Assembly: GCF_000739455.1 (NCBI RefSeq)
Contig: NZ_CP009211.1
Span: forward strand, 1,251,458 to 1,315,457
Source of the DNA: Corynebacterium imitans
GTDB taxonomy: Bacteria; Actinomycetota; Actinomycetes; Mycobacteriales; Mycobacteriaceae
Length of the DNA stretch: 64,000 nt
Direction of reading: 5' to 3'
The notes beneath the pieces were generated by a model. It made no database searches and had not been told where the DNA came from. It saw nothing but the letters and a program-made list of their open reading frames with translations. Shown piece after piece: positions 24,931-33,983 of the stretch; the first letter of the stretch is position 1; each line of letters starts with the position of its first letter. Position numbers and translations under genes: made by a program.

Positions 24931-26910
24931 CTACCCGCCAAGAACGATGCCTTCGCGGCGGGGGTCGGCACCTCCATAGATCCCGTCTGGTGTCACACGC
25001 AGCGCAGAAAGACCACTCGTGAGTTCATCAAGCTCCACGCTGTGACCCTTTTGCTGCAAGCTGTCCACTGTTTCCGCAAGGGCATCTTCAGAGACGTCTG
25101 GGTGCTCGTTACCGATGTTCGTTTCAGGCTGGTTCCTCGCCCCGAAGTTAGGAGCAGAGATTGCCTGCTGCACGTTCATGTCCCAATCCGTGATTCCGAG
25201 CAGTGTTTTTATCACGTACTGGATGATTAGGGACCCGCCGGGCGACCCTAGGGCCATGGCCAAAGAACCGTCTTCGTTGAAAAGCAAAGTGGGGGACATT
25301 GAGGAACGCGGGCGTTTCGCGCCCTCGACGCGGTTTGCAGCTGGAGTGCCGTCTTCATTGAGCGGTTCCGCATTGAAGTCGGTCAGCTGATTGTTCAGCA
25401 CAAATCCGTTCGTGAAGTGGAACGATCCGAAGGCCGCTTCGACGCTGGAGGTGATCGCTGCGGCGTTGCCCTCACTATCGATCACGTTGATGTGTGTTGT
25501 ACCGTTCTCGGCGATATCGACGCCCGCTCCAACCGGTTCCTCGAGCACTCCCGGCTCCACCTTCCCGGCAGAAGCGTCGGGGTCGATGAGTTCTGCTCGC
25601 TGGGACGTGTAGGCGTCGGCAAGCAGTGCTTCCGGGCCGCCTGGGATCTCGACGAATGCCGGGTCTCCGACGTAGGCATCGCGGTCGGCGTAGGCGAGCC
25701 GCTCCGCCTCGGAGACAAGGTGGATCGCCTCGGGCGCGGGCAAGGCCCCGTCGACGCCCGGGCTGTCGGGTTTGTACTGGGCGAGGTCGATATCGTTAAG
25801 CAGGCGGAGCGTCTCGACTACGGCGATGCCTCCTGAAGAAGAGGGCGGCATCCCACAGACCTCGTACTCCTTGTATTCGCCGCACAGCGGTTCAGTGACA
25901 TTGGGAGTATAGGCGGCAAGGTCCGCAGTCGTCATCTGCGAAGGTGTCATGTTGTCCGTGTCGCGCGTGGCTTCCTCCACGATGGCCTTCGCGAGCTCGC
26001 CTGTGTAGAACGCATCTGGACCCTCGTGTGCGACCTTTTGCAGGGTGTCGGCGTAATCCTGGTTTTTCAACATTGTGCCCGCGGAGATCGGGGTGCCCTG
26101 CTCGTCAAAGAAGTAGGCGGCCGCGTTGGGGCTTGCCTGCAAATCTTCCGCGTTGTCAGCCACCAGTGCAGCCAGCCGTGGGGACACCTCGAAGCCATTC
26201 GCTGCGATGTCGGCAGCGGGCGAAATGAGATCAGCCCAGTCCTGCTTGCCATATTGCTCGTGCAGCACCCCGAGCGCGGCCACGATGCCAGGCACACCGA
26301 TTGATCGGCCAGACCGTCGTGCATCGGGAACTGGCGGGTCGGTGTTGTCGTCTGATTGCTGGATCAAGTAGGTCTCGGTGGCACTGACGGGTGCTACTTC
26401 GCGACCGTCGATGGCAATGCGCTTACCGGTCTTTGCATCGGAGTAGAGAATGTAGCCGCCACCGCCGATGCCGGAAGATTGCGGCTCGACGAGTCCGAGC
26501 ACGAACTGCGCTGCAATTGCCGCGTCGGCCGCGCTCCCGCCGTCCATGAGCACCTGACATGCGGCCTTCGTCGCCTCGGGATTTGCTGTGCTTGCGGCAA
26601 AGCTGGCAGCTTTTACCTCCTGCATGCCAGAGCGGTAGCCTGTTCCGCTCTCTGGTGCAGCAGCGATGTCCTCCGAGGCCCCGGAGCCGCTCTCGCCAGC
26701 GGCGCTATCAACGAATCCGGTGACACCTTCCGCAGGTTCGCAGTTGGAGATATCAATGGTTTGCACTGCCGTCTTTTCGGGAGCAGTGCTTTCCGACGCT
26801 CCGTTGACATCCGCATCGCTCGAGGATGCAACATCATCGGGCTGTCCGCCACACGCAGTAAGTGACGCAGTGCATAGTAGGGTGAGGAATGTGAGATGGG
26901 TCTTCTTCAT
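24931..26910 (-). CDS. ggt: Gamma-glutamyltransferase lipoprotein
   Basis: A 659-residue gamma-glutamyltranspeptidase that hydrolyses or transfers the gamma-glutamyl group of glutathione-like peptides or poly-glutamate; corynebacteria lack classical glutathione, so the substrate is open. The lipobox SLTAC puts a lipidated Cys at residue 20, so it should sit on the outer face of the membrane. Large-subunit hallmarks are DGGSAADAAIAAQFVLGLVE and SSGIGGGGYILY. The autocleavage/catalytic Thr lies in NGTTHINVIDSEGNAAAITS. The small subunit has RPRSSMSPTLLF and LGSPGGSLI. Residues 21-60 are a Ser/Glu-rich tether. The ATG is followed upstream by a small membrane-protein gene 39 bp away. Confidence 0.93.
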   Translation of the reverse strand: MKKTHLTFLTLLCTASLTACGGQPDDVASSSDADVNGASESTAPEKTAVQTIDISNCEPAEGVTGFVDSAAGESGSGASEDIAAAPESGTGYRSGMQEVKAASFAASTANPEATKAACQVLMDGGSAADAAIAAQFVLGLVEPQSSGIGGGGYILYSDAKTGKRIAIDGREVAPVSATETYLIQQSDDNTDPPVPDARRSGRSIGVPGIVAALGVLHEQYGKQDWADLISPAADIAANGFEVSPRLAALVADNAEDLQASPNAAAYFFDEQGTPISAGTMLKNQDYADTLQKVAHEGPDAFYTGELAKAIVEEATRDTDNMTPSQMTTADLAAYTPNVTEPLCGEYKEYEVCGMPPSSSGGIAVVETLRLLNDIDLAQYKPDSPGVDGALPAPEAIHLVSEAERLAYADRDAYVGDPAFVEIPGGPEALLADAYTSQRAELIDPDASAGKVEPGVLEEPVGAGVDIAENGTTHINVIDSEGNAAAITSSVEAAFGSFHFTNGFVLNNQLTDFNAEPLNEDGTPAANRVEGAKRPRSSMSPTLLFNEDGSLAMALGSPGGSLIIQYVIKTLLGITDWDMNVQQAISAPNFGARNQPETNIGNEHPDVSEDALAETVDSLQQKGHSVELDELTSGLSALRVTPDGIYGGADPRREGIVLGG

Positions 26911-26949
26911 GGTGAAAATTTAGCATCTGAAGACCCACCATGGGAGCGT

Positions 26950-27159
26950 TTACGCAGCGCTGCCCTTCTTCTTTTCCCGCTCGTCGTAGTACCAACCGAC
27001 AACGGCACCGAGGATGATGCCGAGCGCGACGCCGAGGGCGATGCCCAGCTGCGAAACGGTGAGGCCGAGTACGACGCCCAGGGCGACACCGACGCCGACG
27101 CCGGTCGCCAAGTGATTACTGCAGGTAGTGTTCTTCTTTCCGTTGTTTGGTGTGGTCAT
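26950..27159 (-). CDS. Small glycine-zipper membrane protein
   Basis: A 69-residue protein with a polar N-terminus (MTTPNNGKKNTTCSNHLATG) and two glycine-zipper helices that look duplicated: GVALGVVLG and GVALGIILG about 20 residues apart. It ends in WYYDEREKKKGSAA, a positive cytoplasmic tail. ATG 27159 has a GGAAG-like site upstream; an in-frame ATG 51 bp further upstream is less likely. It precedes ggt on the same strand. Function unknown; a small pore-like or membrane-scaffold role is conceivable from the zipper pattern. Confidence 0.62.
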   Translation of the reverse strand: MTTPNNGKKNTTCSNHLATGVGVGVALGVVLGLTVSQLGIALGVALGIILGAVVGWYYDEREKKKGSAA

Positions 27160-27272
27160 GGGTATCACTACTTCCATGCATATTGGGGGATGGAGTCCCG
27201 AGATTACCAAGCTTTTCGCCCGCTAATCGTCTACAACGACAATGCTCAGGGCCTTGTGCGGTGACGTGCAGC

Positions 27273-28886
27273 CTATTCCGTAGCATCTCCCGCGACATGC
27301 AGGCGGCGCTGCTCGTTCTTTGTGAAGGTGCGCTCGGCGAGGGACTCACCGGCACCGTCTAGCAGGTGTACCACCACATCCAGGCCGAGGGCCTCGAGGT
27401 CTTCGACGTCTTCGCGGTACATGGCCACCGAGCTGATCGTGCACTCTTCGGGGTTGATGCGGGAGGCGTAGATCTCTTTGACTGTGTCCACGTTTGCGTG
27501 TTGGGCGGGCATGGCGAGCATGATCATGTCGATCTGGTGGCTGTCCTTGACGCGCTCCCAGAAGTCCACATCAGTGGCGTCGCCTTCAACCACGTTGTAG
27601 CCGCGTTCTTGCAGGTGGCGGACGCGGGCGGGGTCGTGTTCCACGCCCAGGACCCGGGCGCCGTAGACCTCGGCGAGCTCCTTGTAGCAGGCGAGTCCGA
27701 GGCGGCCGACGCCGAGGACGAGTGCGTGGGCGTCGCCAAGCTCGATGGGGCGATCCTCTGGGTGAATCTTGTGCGGCGGACGCGTGGGCAGGCGCTTCGC
27801 CAGGTGGGTGGCGCGCGAGACGCTTTGTGGGTTGCAGATCGCCGAGACAACGAAGCTGAGCGAAACCGCGAGCACAAGAGAAAGTAGCCAGCGCTGGTTG
27901 AGCCAGCCGTCTGCGACGCCGAGGGCGGCGATGATCAGCGCGAACTCGGAGTAGTTCGAAAGCAACAGCGCTGCGAGCACCGAGGTGCGGTTGCGCAGGC
28001 CCAGTGTCCAGAGGATCGCCCAGTAGGCCACAGTTTGGAGTGGGAGTAGGAGGAGTAGTAGGCCGGCGTCGAGAAGATTCTGCCAGCTCGGGAGTCCGAG
28101 GAAGCCGATGTTCACGAAGAAACCGACGAGAAGCAGCTCTTTGAGGGTAAACAGCGAGTGGCTGAGCTGCTCGGCACCGGGGGACCGGGCGAGTACCACG
28201 CCCATGATCAGGGCGCCGAGGCTGCCGGAAAGGCCCACCCACTCGAAAAGGGCGTAGCCCGGAAGCAATGCCATGACGATGCCGAAGAGCGCGCCCAGCT
28301 CGCCGTGGCCAAGCTTGTACCAGCGGCGCGTGGTCAGGGCGAGCAGCGGGACGATGAGGACGAGGAGGAGAGCGGCCAGACGAGGCGGTTCGCCGCGGAG
28401 GACGCTCATGAAAGCAACGGCGAGGATGTCCTGCATAATCAGCACGCCGACGCAGATATTGCCGTAGAGCGCTTGCTCGTCGCCGCGGTCTTGGAGGATC
28501 TTGATTACCACGATGGTGCTCGAAAAGCTCAAGACCAGAGCGATGTTGACGGCGACCGAGAAGGACGTGGGGCCGAAAGCGCCGAGCGCGCCAAGTGCGG
28601 AGATAAATCCCGCGCCAACAAGCGTCATGACCAAGACGTGGGCGCTGGCGGTCAGCCACACGGCTTTATCCGTCAGCGCACGCAGATCCAGGCGCAGGCC
28701 AATGGCGAAGAGCATGAGGGTGACGCCGATGTCGGCGAAGAGATCGAGGGCCTCGACGTGAGCCACGCCGTTGGCGTTGAGGATAAACCCCGCGGCCAGA
28801 AACCCGATCAGTGGTGGGAGACGGACTGCCCATGCGATAAGCCCGCAGCCAAACACCACAGCAAGGTAGGTCAACAGCAATTCCAT
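27273..28886 (-). CDS. CPA2-type cation:proton antiporter with RCK domain (Kef/YbaL-like)
   Basis: A 537-residue integral membrane protein. Residues 1-370 form the Na/H-exchanger domain of about 12 helices (LLTYLAVVFGCGLIAWAVRL, FADIGVTLMLFAIGLRLDLR). Residues 395-500 are a cytoplasmic RCK/TrkA-N domain with nucleotide-binding motif VLGVGRLGLACYKELAEVYG, ending near EGDATDVDFWERV. It probably exchanges K+ (or Na+) for protons and is gated by nucleotide. No ribosome binding site is seen before ATG 28886. CAGACT lies 7 bases upstream, so a leaderless start is possible. Confidence 0.88.
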   Translation of the reverse strand: MELLLTYLAVVFGCGLIAWAVRLPPLIGFLAAGFILNANGVAHVEALDLFADIGVTLMLFAIGLRLDLRALTDKAVWLTASAHVLVMTLVGAGFISALGALGAFGPTSFSVAVNIALVLSFSSTIVVIKILQDRGDEQALYGNICVGVLIMQDILAVAFMSVLRGEPPRLAALLLVLIVPLLALTTRRWYKLGHGELGALFGIVMALLPGYALFEWVGLSGSLGALIMGVVLARSPGAEQLSHSLFTLKELLLVGFFVNIGFLGLPSWQNLLDAGLLLLLLPLQTVAYWAILWTLGLRNRTSVLAALLLSNYSEFALIIAALGVADGWLNQRWLLSLVLAVSLSFVVSAICNPQSVSRATHLAKRLPTRPPHKIHPEDRPIELGDAHALVLGVGRLGLACYKELAEVYGARVLGVEHDPARVRHLQERGYNVVEGDATDVDFWERVKDSHQIDMIMLAMPAQHANVDTVKEIYASRINPEECTISSVAMYREDVEDLEALGLDVVVHLLDGAGESLAERTFTKNEQRRLHVAGDATE

Positions 28887-28975
28887 GCAGAGTAGTCTGC
28901 CTTACATAGGCAGGCTTACCAATGGTTGAAACGCAATCTACCCCAAGTGGGTGAGGTCTCGCTAGGGGGACTACG

Positions 28976-29021
28976 CAAAAAGCGAGGGTACCGGCCGTTT
29001 TATCGGTACCCTCGCGGATTT
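28976..29021 (-). terminator. Strong bidirectional terminator after tRNA-Pro
   Basis: GCGAGGGTACCG (28982-28993) pairs perfectly with CGGTACCCTCGC (29004-29015). On the minus strand it is followed by TTTTT (28976-28981), ending the tRNA-Pro transcript. On the plus strand GGATTTTG follows, a weaker run. Confidence 0.85.
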
Positions 29022-29023
29022 TG

Positions 29024-29097
29024 TCGGACTGACAGGATTTGAACCTGCGACCCCCACACCCCCAGTGTGGTGCGCTACCAAACTGCGCCACAGCCCG
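29024..29097 (-). tRNA. tRNA-Pro (anticodon GGG)
   Basis: The minus strand folds as a cloverleaf of 74 bases: acceptor CGGGCTG/CAGTCCG, D-arm GCGC...GCGC with AGTTTGGTA loop, anticodon stem CCACA/TGTGG with loop CTGGGGG (anticodon GGG), and T-arm GCAGG-TTCAAAT-CCTGT. CCA is not encoded. A strong terminator follows. Confidence 0.95.
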
Positions 29098-29182
29098 TCC
29101 GCTACCGCGTCTGCGGTAACTCGGCCAGATTACAACACTGTGAGGAGAAAAGGAAACCGGCAGGTCAGTCAGTCTAAGCGTC

Positions 29183-29563
29183 CTATCTCACGTCGCCGTT
29201 GAGGTAGACCCACGCGCCGCCTTCGCGGATGAAGCGGGAGACCTCATGCTGCACGCCGGTGGGGGAGTAGGCGGCAAACTCCACCACGCCTTCCGTGTCA
29301 AAGGGGCCGCCACCCTGCGTGCGCCGGATCTCGAGTCGGGTAAAGGGCAAGCCGGTCGCAGGCAGCTCTGACACCTTTGGTCGGGTCCGCGCCGCCCAAG
29401 TGGTGTGCAGGTACTCGGGCAGGCCGTGGACAAAAGCGGTGTAGCGCGAGCGCATCAACGCCTCGGCGGTAAGCGGCTTCGCGCCGCGATGGTAGGCACC
29501 GCAGCAGGCGGCGTACGGCTTGCCAGATCCGCACGCACAGGCAGAAAGAGAGCGGGCGGCCAT
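29183..29563 (-). CDS. YchJ-family protein with SEC-C zinc motif
   Basis: A 126-residue protein of the YchJ/UPF0225 type. The N-terminal SEC-C metal motif is CACGSGKPYAACCGAYH. The conserved core includes AEALMRSRYTAFVHGLPEYL. The rest is an NTF2-like fold with EGVVEFAAYSPTG and a Trp-containing end. Function is not established for the family. The start lies 2 bp after the stop of the hydrolase-OsmC gene, so the two are probably cotranscribed. Confidence 0.88.
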   Translation of the reverse strand: MAARSLSACACGSGKPYAACCGAYHRGAKPLTAEALMRSRYTAFVHGLPEYLHTTWAARTRPKVSELPATGLPFTRLEIRRTQGGGPFDTEGVVEFAAYSPTGVQHEVSRFIREGGAWVYLNGDVR

Positions 29564-29565
29564 AG

Positions 29566-30771
29566 TTAGCGCTGCTTGTCGCGCTCGCGGCGCTGCTCGA
29601 CGGTAGCGGTGTCCACCGTGGTGGTGATGTCGTTAGAAGCGACGTAGCCGTCCACGGTGGAGGCGGCGCCGGCGGCGCGCAGGGTCTCCACCTGTTCGTC
29701 CGTCAGGTCTCCGTAGAGGGTGATGTGGCGGGTGAAGGTGGTGTCTGCGTCGTGGGTGACTTCCACGCGGACGTCGTCAAGCGGCATGCCCTTCGCAGCG
29801 ATCCTGATCGCCTGCGAGCACGACACGGCGAGCGCTGACATGAACAGCCCTGTCGAGGTCACGCCCTGGCCCTTGCCGCCGGCGTTCTTCGCGCGGTCGG
29901 TGGTGATCTCGCGCCCCGAGGTGCGCACGACATCTCCGTACTTCGTGCCGCGCGCCGAGTAGGAAATGGCATTGGAATCGCCGGTGGACTCCGGGGTGAA
30001 CTCGGGCACGATGTACTGCTGGGCCCAGGAGCCGATGATGTCGGCGGCGCGCTGCGCGGTGCCCTGGCGGGTGAGCAGGTGGTCGGCCTTGTCCAGCGCC
30101 ATCAGCGACTTGGGGTAGCGGGTGAGCTGGAAGATGGTCTGGGCGTTATCGATGCCTACGGTGACGTCGATAGGCGAGTGCACCACCAGCAGCGGCTTGC
30201 GCACCTTGCCCAGGTATTCCTCCGGGTTGGTCTCCGCGAGATCCTCCAAGAAATGGCGCGAAATGACCAGCTCGCGCCCGCCGAGCGTGACGTGGACGGA
30301 GCCGTTCGCGTCCGCCTCGCCGATCTTGTCCGCGTAGTGCAGCACGGAGTGTGCGGGGTCGAAGGGTGCGCCGACGGTGGCCACCATCTTCAGCATCTTC
30401 TTTAGCTCCGGGCGGGTCGCTGCCTTGAGCACCGCGGCACCACCGAGCGAGTGGCCCATGATCAGCTGCGGGGCCGTAAAGTGCTCCTCCATCCACTGCG
30501 CGACCGCGACGATATCGTCAACATTCTGGCTAAACGAGGTCTCGGCGAACTCGCCCTCGGACTGGCCCAGGCCTGGGAAGTCGAAGCGCAAGGTGGCGAT
30601 CCCGTGCTCGGTCAGCCGTTTCGAGATTCGCGATGCGCCAGGAGTGTGGCGCGAACCGGCGAAGCAGTGCGCGAAGATTGCGTAGGCTTTTGCCGGCCCG
30701 TCGGGGCGATCCATAGTGGCGGCAAGCTGGAGCCCCGTCGAAGAGGGGACCTTGAGATTCAGAGACTTCAT
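29566..30771 (-). CDS. Alpha/beta hydrolase fused to OsmC-like domain
   Basis: A 401-residue bifunctional protein. Residues 1-255 are an alpha/beta hydrolase with the nucleophile elbow LIMGHSLGGAAVLKAAT, Asp in VVHSPIDVTVG and His in LDKADHLLTR. Residues 260-390 are OsmC-like (GLFMSALAVSCSQAIRIAA). OsmC peroxidases use two Cys. Here the first is present, but the usual second Cys region reads RAAGAASTVDGYV and has none. The fusion is known in actinobacteria and proteobacteria; peroxide reduction by this copy is doubtful. The gene is divergent from secA2 with 216 bp between. Confidence 0.88.
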   Translation of the reverse strand: MKSLNLKVPSSTGLQLAATMDRPDGPAKAYAIFAHCFAGSRHTPGASRISKRLTEHGIATLRFDFPGLGQSEGEFAETSFSQNVDDIVAVAQWMEEHFTAPQLIMGHSLGGAAVLKAATRPELKKMLKMVATVGAPFDPAHSVLHYADKIGEADANGSVHVTLGGRELVISRHFLEDLAETNPEEYLGKVRKPLLVVHSPIDVTVGIDNAQTIFQLTRYPKSLMALDKADHLLTRQGTAQRAADIIGSWAQQYIVPEFTPESTGDSNAISYSARGTKYGDVVRTSGREITTDRAKNAGGKGQGVTSTGLFMSALAVSCSQAIRIAAKGMPLDDVRVEVTHDADTTFTRHITLYGDLTDEQVETLRAAGAASTVDGYVASNDITTTVDTATVEQRRERDKQR

Positions 30772-30987
30772 GGCGTGGGCTTTCTCTTGTTTGTTCGCGA
30801 TTTCTCAAGTGCTGCGCGCCAAACGTGCGCGCGGGCTGCCATACAATCTAAGGCACAAAGAATCTCCCAACAACAGTCCCGCCCGGTGGGTGAGTGCGCG
30901 CAGCGCTTAGACTTGGGGGCATTGACCTTTGCCGTCGGCGCGACCCACGCGCCTGCGGTGCCGCGATGAGGAAGGACGGCCCTGCGC

Positions 30988-33279
30988 ATGGGCGCATTCG
31001 ACTGGTTCTGGAAGGCGATGGGCTCGACATCCGAGCGCAACAACAAAAAGTCCAAGGGCATCGTCGCCGCTGCCTACGAGTTGCTGCCGGAGCTCGAGCA
31101 GCTTGACGACGCCGCGTTGGTGGACACCATCCGCACCACCGTCGCTGACGGCGAGATCAAGGACAAGTCGCGCTTCTTGGCCGTACTCACGGTCGCCTCG
31201 CAGCGCCGGCTTGGCATGCGGCCTTTCGACGTGCAGAACCAGGCAGTGCTGCGCCTGCTTGAGGGCGATGTGATCCAGATGGCCACTGGTGAGGGCAAGA
31301 CGCTTGTCGGCGCGATGGCCGCCACCGGCTTTGCGCTCACGGGTAAGCGCGTCCACGTCATTACGGTGAATAATTATCTGGCCGGGCGCGACGCTGAGTG
31401 GATGCGTCCGCTCGTGGAGTTCTTCGGGCTGAGCGTCGCTGCGGTCACCGAGGCCAGCAGCCGCGCAGAAAGGGTGGCGGCGTACCGCGCCGACATCATC
31501 TACGCGCCGGTCACCGAGATCGGCTTTGACCACCTGCGCGACAACCAGATCACCTCGCGCGAGCAAACTGTCCAGCTGCCCGCCGACGTTGCCTTGGTAG
31601 ATGAGGCGGACAGTGTGCTTGTCGACGAGGCGCTCGTCCCCTTAGTCCTCGCCGGCTCCGAAGGTAGCGAGCAGGCCACCGGGCAGATCACCGAGGCCGT
31701 TTCCCACCTCGTCGAGGACAAGGACTACACCATCGACGCTGAGGGGCGAAACGTTTTCCTCACCGACGAGGGCGCGAACCGCGTGGAGAAACTCCTGGGT
31801 ATCGACTCGCTCTACGGGGACGGGCACATCGGCACCACCTTGGTACGCGTGAACCTCGCGCTACACGCCAAGGCCCTGCTGATCCGCGACGTGCACTACA
31901 TCGTCGACGACGGCAAGGTCGCGCTCGTCGACGCCTCCCGCGGGCGCGTGGCCGAGTTACAGCGCTGGCCCGACGGGCTGCAGGCCGCTGTTGAGGCGAA
32001 GGAGGGGCTGAAAGTTTCCGAAGGTGGCCGCATCCTCGACTCGATCACCTTGCAAGCGCTCATGCGCCGCTACCCGTCGGTGTGCGGCATGACCGGCACC
32101 GCCGTCGAGGCCACCGACCAGCTGCGCTCCTTCTACGACCTGCACGTTGCGGTGATCGACCGGGCCAACGAGCTCAAGCGTTTTGACGAGGCCGACCGCA
32201 TCTACGCCACGATGGAGGAGAAGAACCACGCGATCGTCGAAGAGGTCGCGCTGCTGCACTCCAACCGCCAGCCAGTGCTGGTGGGCACGCACGACGTCGC
32301 GGAATCCGAGGCGCTCGCCGACGCACTCGAGGCGCGCGGCATCGCGGTCAACGTGCTCAACGCGAAGAACGACGCCGAGGAGGCCCGCATCATCGCGGAG
32401 GCGGGCGACTTGGGGCGCGTGACCGTGTCCACTCAGATGGCGGGCCGCGGCACCGATATCCGCCTCGGTGGCGCGGACGAGGCCGACCACGACGAGGTCG
32501 CCGCCCTCGGCGGGCTCGCAGTCATCGGTACCGCCCGGCACCGCTCCGCTCGCCTGGACAACCAGCTGCGCGGCCGCGCTGGCCGCCAAGGGGATCCGGG
32601 CTTAAGCCTGTTCTTCGTCTCGCTGGAAGATGACATCGTCACCACCGGCGGTGCCGACGAACAGGTCACGGCACACCCGGGCGCGGACGGCCGGATCGAG
32701 TCGAACCGCATCCAGCAGTTCGTCGAACACTGCCAGCGCGTCACCGAGGGCCAGCTGTTGGAGATCCACTCCCAGACCTGGAAGTACAACAAGCTGCTCG
32801 CAGACCACCGCGAAATCCTGGACACCCGCCGCGCGGCGCTGCTCGACACCGACGCCGCCTGGCGCGAGCTGGCCGAACGCAGCCCACAGCGCGCCGCCGA
32901 GCTTTCCGGCCTCGACCAGGCCGTGCGCGAGCAGGCTGCCCGCGAGATCATGCTCTTCCACCTCGACGCCGAGTGGTCCGAATACCTCGCGCTTATGGAC
33001 GACGTGCGCGAATCCATCCACCTGCGCGCCATCGCCCGCGAGACCCCGATTACCGAGTACCACCGCATCGCCGTCCGCGAGTTCAAGGAGCTGGCCAATC
33101 GCGCCGTCGACCAGGCAGTCGACACCTTTGAGCAGGTGCTTATCGACGCCAACGGCGCCCACCTCGCCGACGCCGGCTGGAAACGACCAAGCGCCACCTG
33201 GACCTACATGGTCTCCGACAACCCGCTTGCGGGCTCGGGCAACAGTGTCCTCTCCGGCATCGGGAATATCTTTCGATAG
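30988..33279 (+). CDS. secA2: Accessory Sec translocase ATPase SecA2
   Basis: A 763-residue SecA2, the accessory preprotein-translocation motor, shorter than SecA1. Walker A is QMATGEGKTLVGAMAATGFA, and the DEAD-like box is DVALVDEADSVLVDEAL. Helicase motifs continue with SVCGMTGTAVEATDQLRSF, QMAGRGTDIRLGGADEADHD and NQLRGRAGRQGDPG. It lacks the long C-terminal linker and zinc tail of SecA1, as expected. It is followed by odhI as in C. glutamicum and mycobacteria. A TAGACT box at 30907-30912 may be its promoter; AGGAAGGA lies before ATG 30988. Confidence 0.95.
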   Translation: MGAFDWFWKAMGSTSERNNKKSKGIVAAAYELLPELEQLDDAALVDTIRTTVADGEIKDKSRFLAVLTVASQRRLGMRPFDVQNQAVLRLLEGDVIQMATGEGKTLVGAMAATGFALTGKRVHVITVNNYLAGRDAEWMRPLVEFFGLSVAAVTEASSRAERVAAYRADIIYAPVTEIGFDHLRDNQITSREQTVQLPADVALVDEADSVLVDEALVPLVLAGSEGSEQATGQITEAVSHLVEDKDYTIDAEGRNVFLTDEGANRVEKLLGIDSLYGDGHIGTTLVRVNLALHAKALLIRDVHYIVDDGKVALVDASRGRVAELQRWPDGLQAAVEAKEGLKVSEGGRILDSITLQALMRRYPSVCGMTGTAVEATDQLRSFYDLHVAVIDRANELKRFDEADRIYATMEEKNHAIVEEVALLHSNRQPVLVGTHDVAESEALADALEARGIAVNVLNAKNDAEEARIIAEAGDLGRVTVSTQMAGRGTDIRLGGADEADHDEVAALGGLAVIGTARHRSARLDNQLRGRAGRQGDPGLSLFFVSLEDDIVTTGGADEQVTAHPGADGRIESNRIQQFVEHCQRVTEGQLLEIHSQTWKYNKLLADHREILDTRRAALLDTDAAWRELAERSPQRAAELSGLDQAVREQAAREIMLFHLDAEWSEYLALMDDVRESIHLRAIARETPITEYHRIAVREFKELANRAVDQAVDTFEQVLIDANGAHLADAGWKRPSATWTYMVSDNPLAGSGNSVLSGIGNIFR

Positions 33280-33455
33280 AGGGCTGGGGCGCTACAGAAG
33301 CGTTACCTGCGAACTTGGTGGGTGAGTGGTGGCAAAGGCCCACAGAACCGACGCGAGTCGGTAGTATGACAAACAGCTAACTGAAAACCTCGACATCGAC
33401 GCGGTGGCTTTTCCCGCCGGGAAGCGTCGGTATCACACAAAGTCAGGAGTAAGTG

Positions 33456-33887
33456 ATGAGCGAAAACACCGGTAACCCGCAGCACCAGGTGGAAACGACT
33501 TCGGTGTTCCGTGCGGACCTGCTGAAGGAGATGGAAAACGGCGCCTCCGCATCCAAGGACGGCATCACCGGTGCAGAGAACCTCCCCGAGGGCGCGGCAC
33601 TGCTGGTGGTCAAGCGCGGCCCGAACGCTGGCGCACGCTTCCTGCTGGACCAGGATTCCACCACGGCCGGTCGCCACCCGGAGGCCGACATCTTCCTGGA
33701 CGACGTGACCGTGTCCCGCCGCCACGCCGAGTTCCGCCGCACGGAGGACTCCTTCGAGGTTGTCGACGTGGGCTCGCTGAACGGCACCTACGTCAACCGC
33801 GAGCCGCGCAACTCCCAGACGCTGTCCACCGGCGACGAGATCCAGATCGGTAAATTCCGTCTGGTCTTCATCGCCGACGAGAAGTAA
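33456..33887 (+). CDS. odhI: OdhI/GarA, FHA-domain regulator of 2-oxoglutarate metabolism
   Basis: A 143-residue protein. In corynebacteria OdhI, when unphosphorylated, binds and inhibits 2-oxoglutarate dehydrogenase and so steers carbon to glutamate; kinases such as PknG phosphorylate the N-terminal Thr pair. That motif is seen as VETTSVFRADLLKEME (Thr14, Thr15). The FHA domain (residues 45-140) shows TAGRHPEADIFLDDVTVSRRHAEF and DVGSLNGTYVN. ATG 33456 with CAGGAG (33444-33449) is preferred over GTG 33453. TAGTAT at 33362-33367 is a possible -10 box. Confidence 0.96.
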   Translation: MSENTGNPQHQVETTSVFRADLLKEMENGASASKDGITGAENLPEGAALLVVKRGPNAGARFLLDQDSTTAGRHPEADIFLDDVTVSRRHAEFRRTEDSFEVVDVGSLNGTYVNREPRNSQTLSTGDEIQIGKFRLVFIADEK

Positions 33888-33983
33888 GGTTCTCCTATAC
33901 GCCCGCGTCCCGGGCATCATCCTTTACCTGTCCCTCGCTGATTGCGGGGGACACGAGACGTAGCAACGAAAGATCCACCACCA

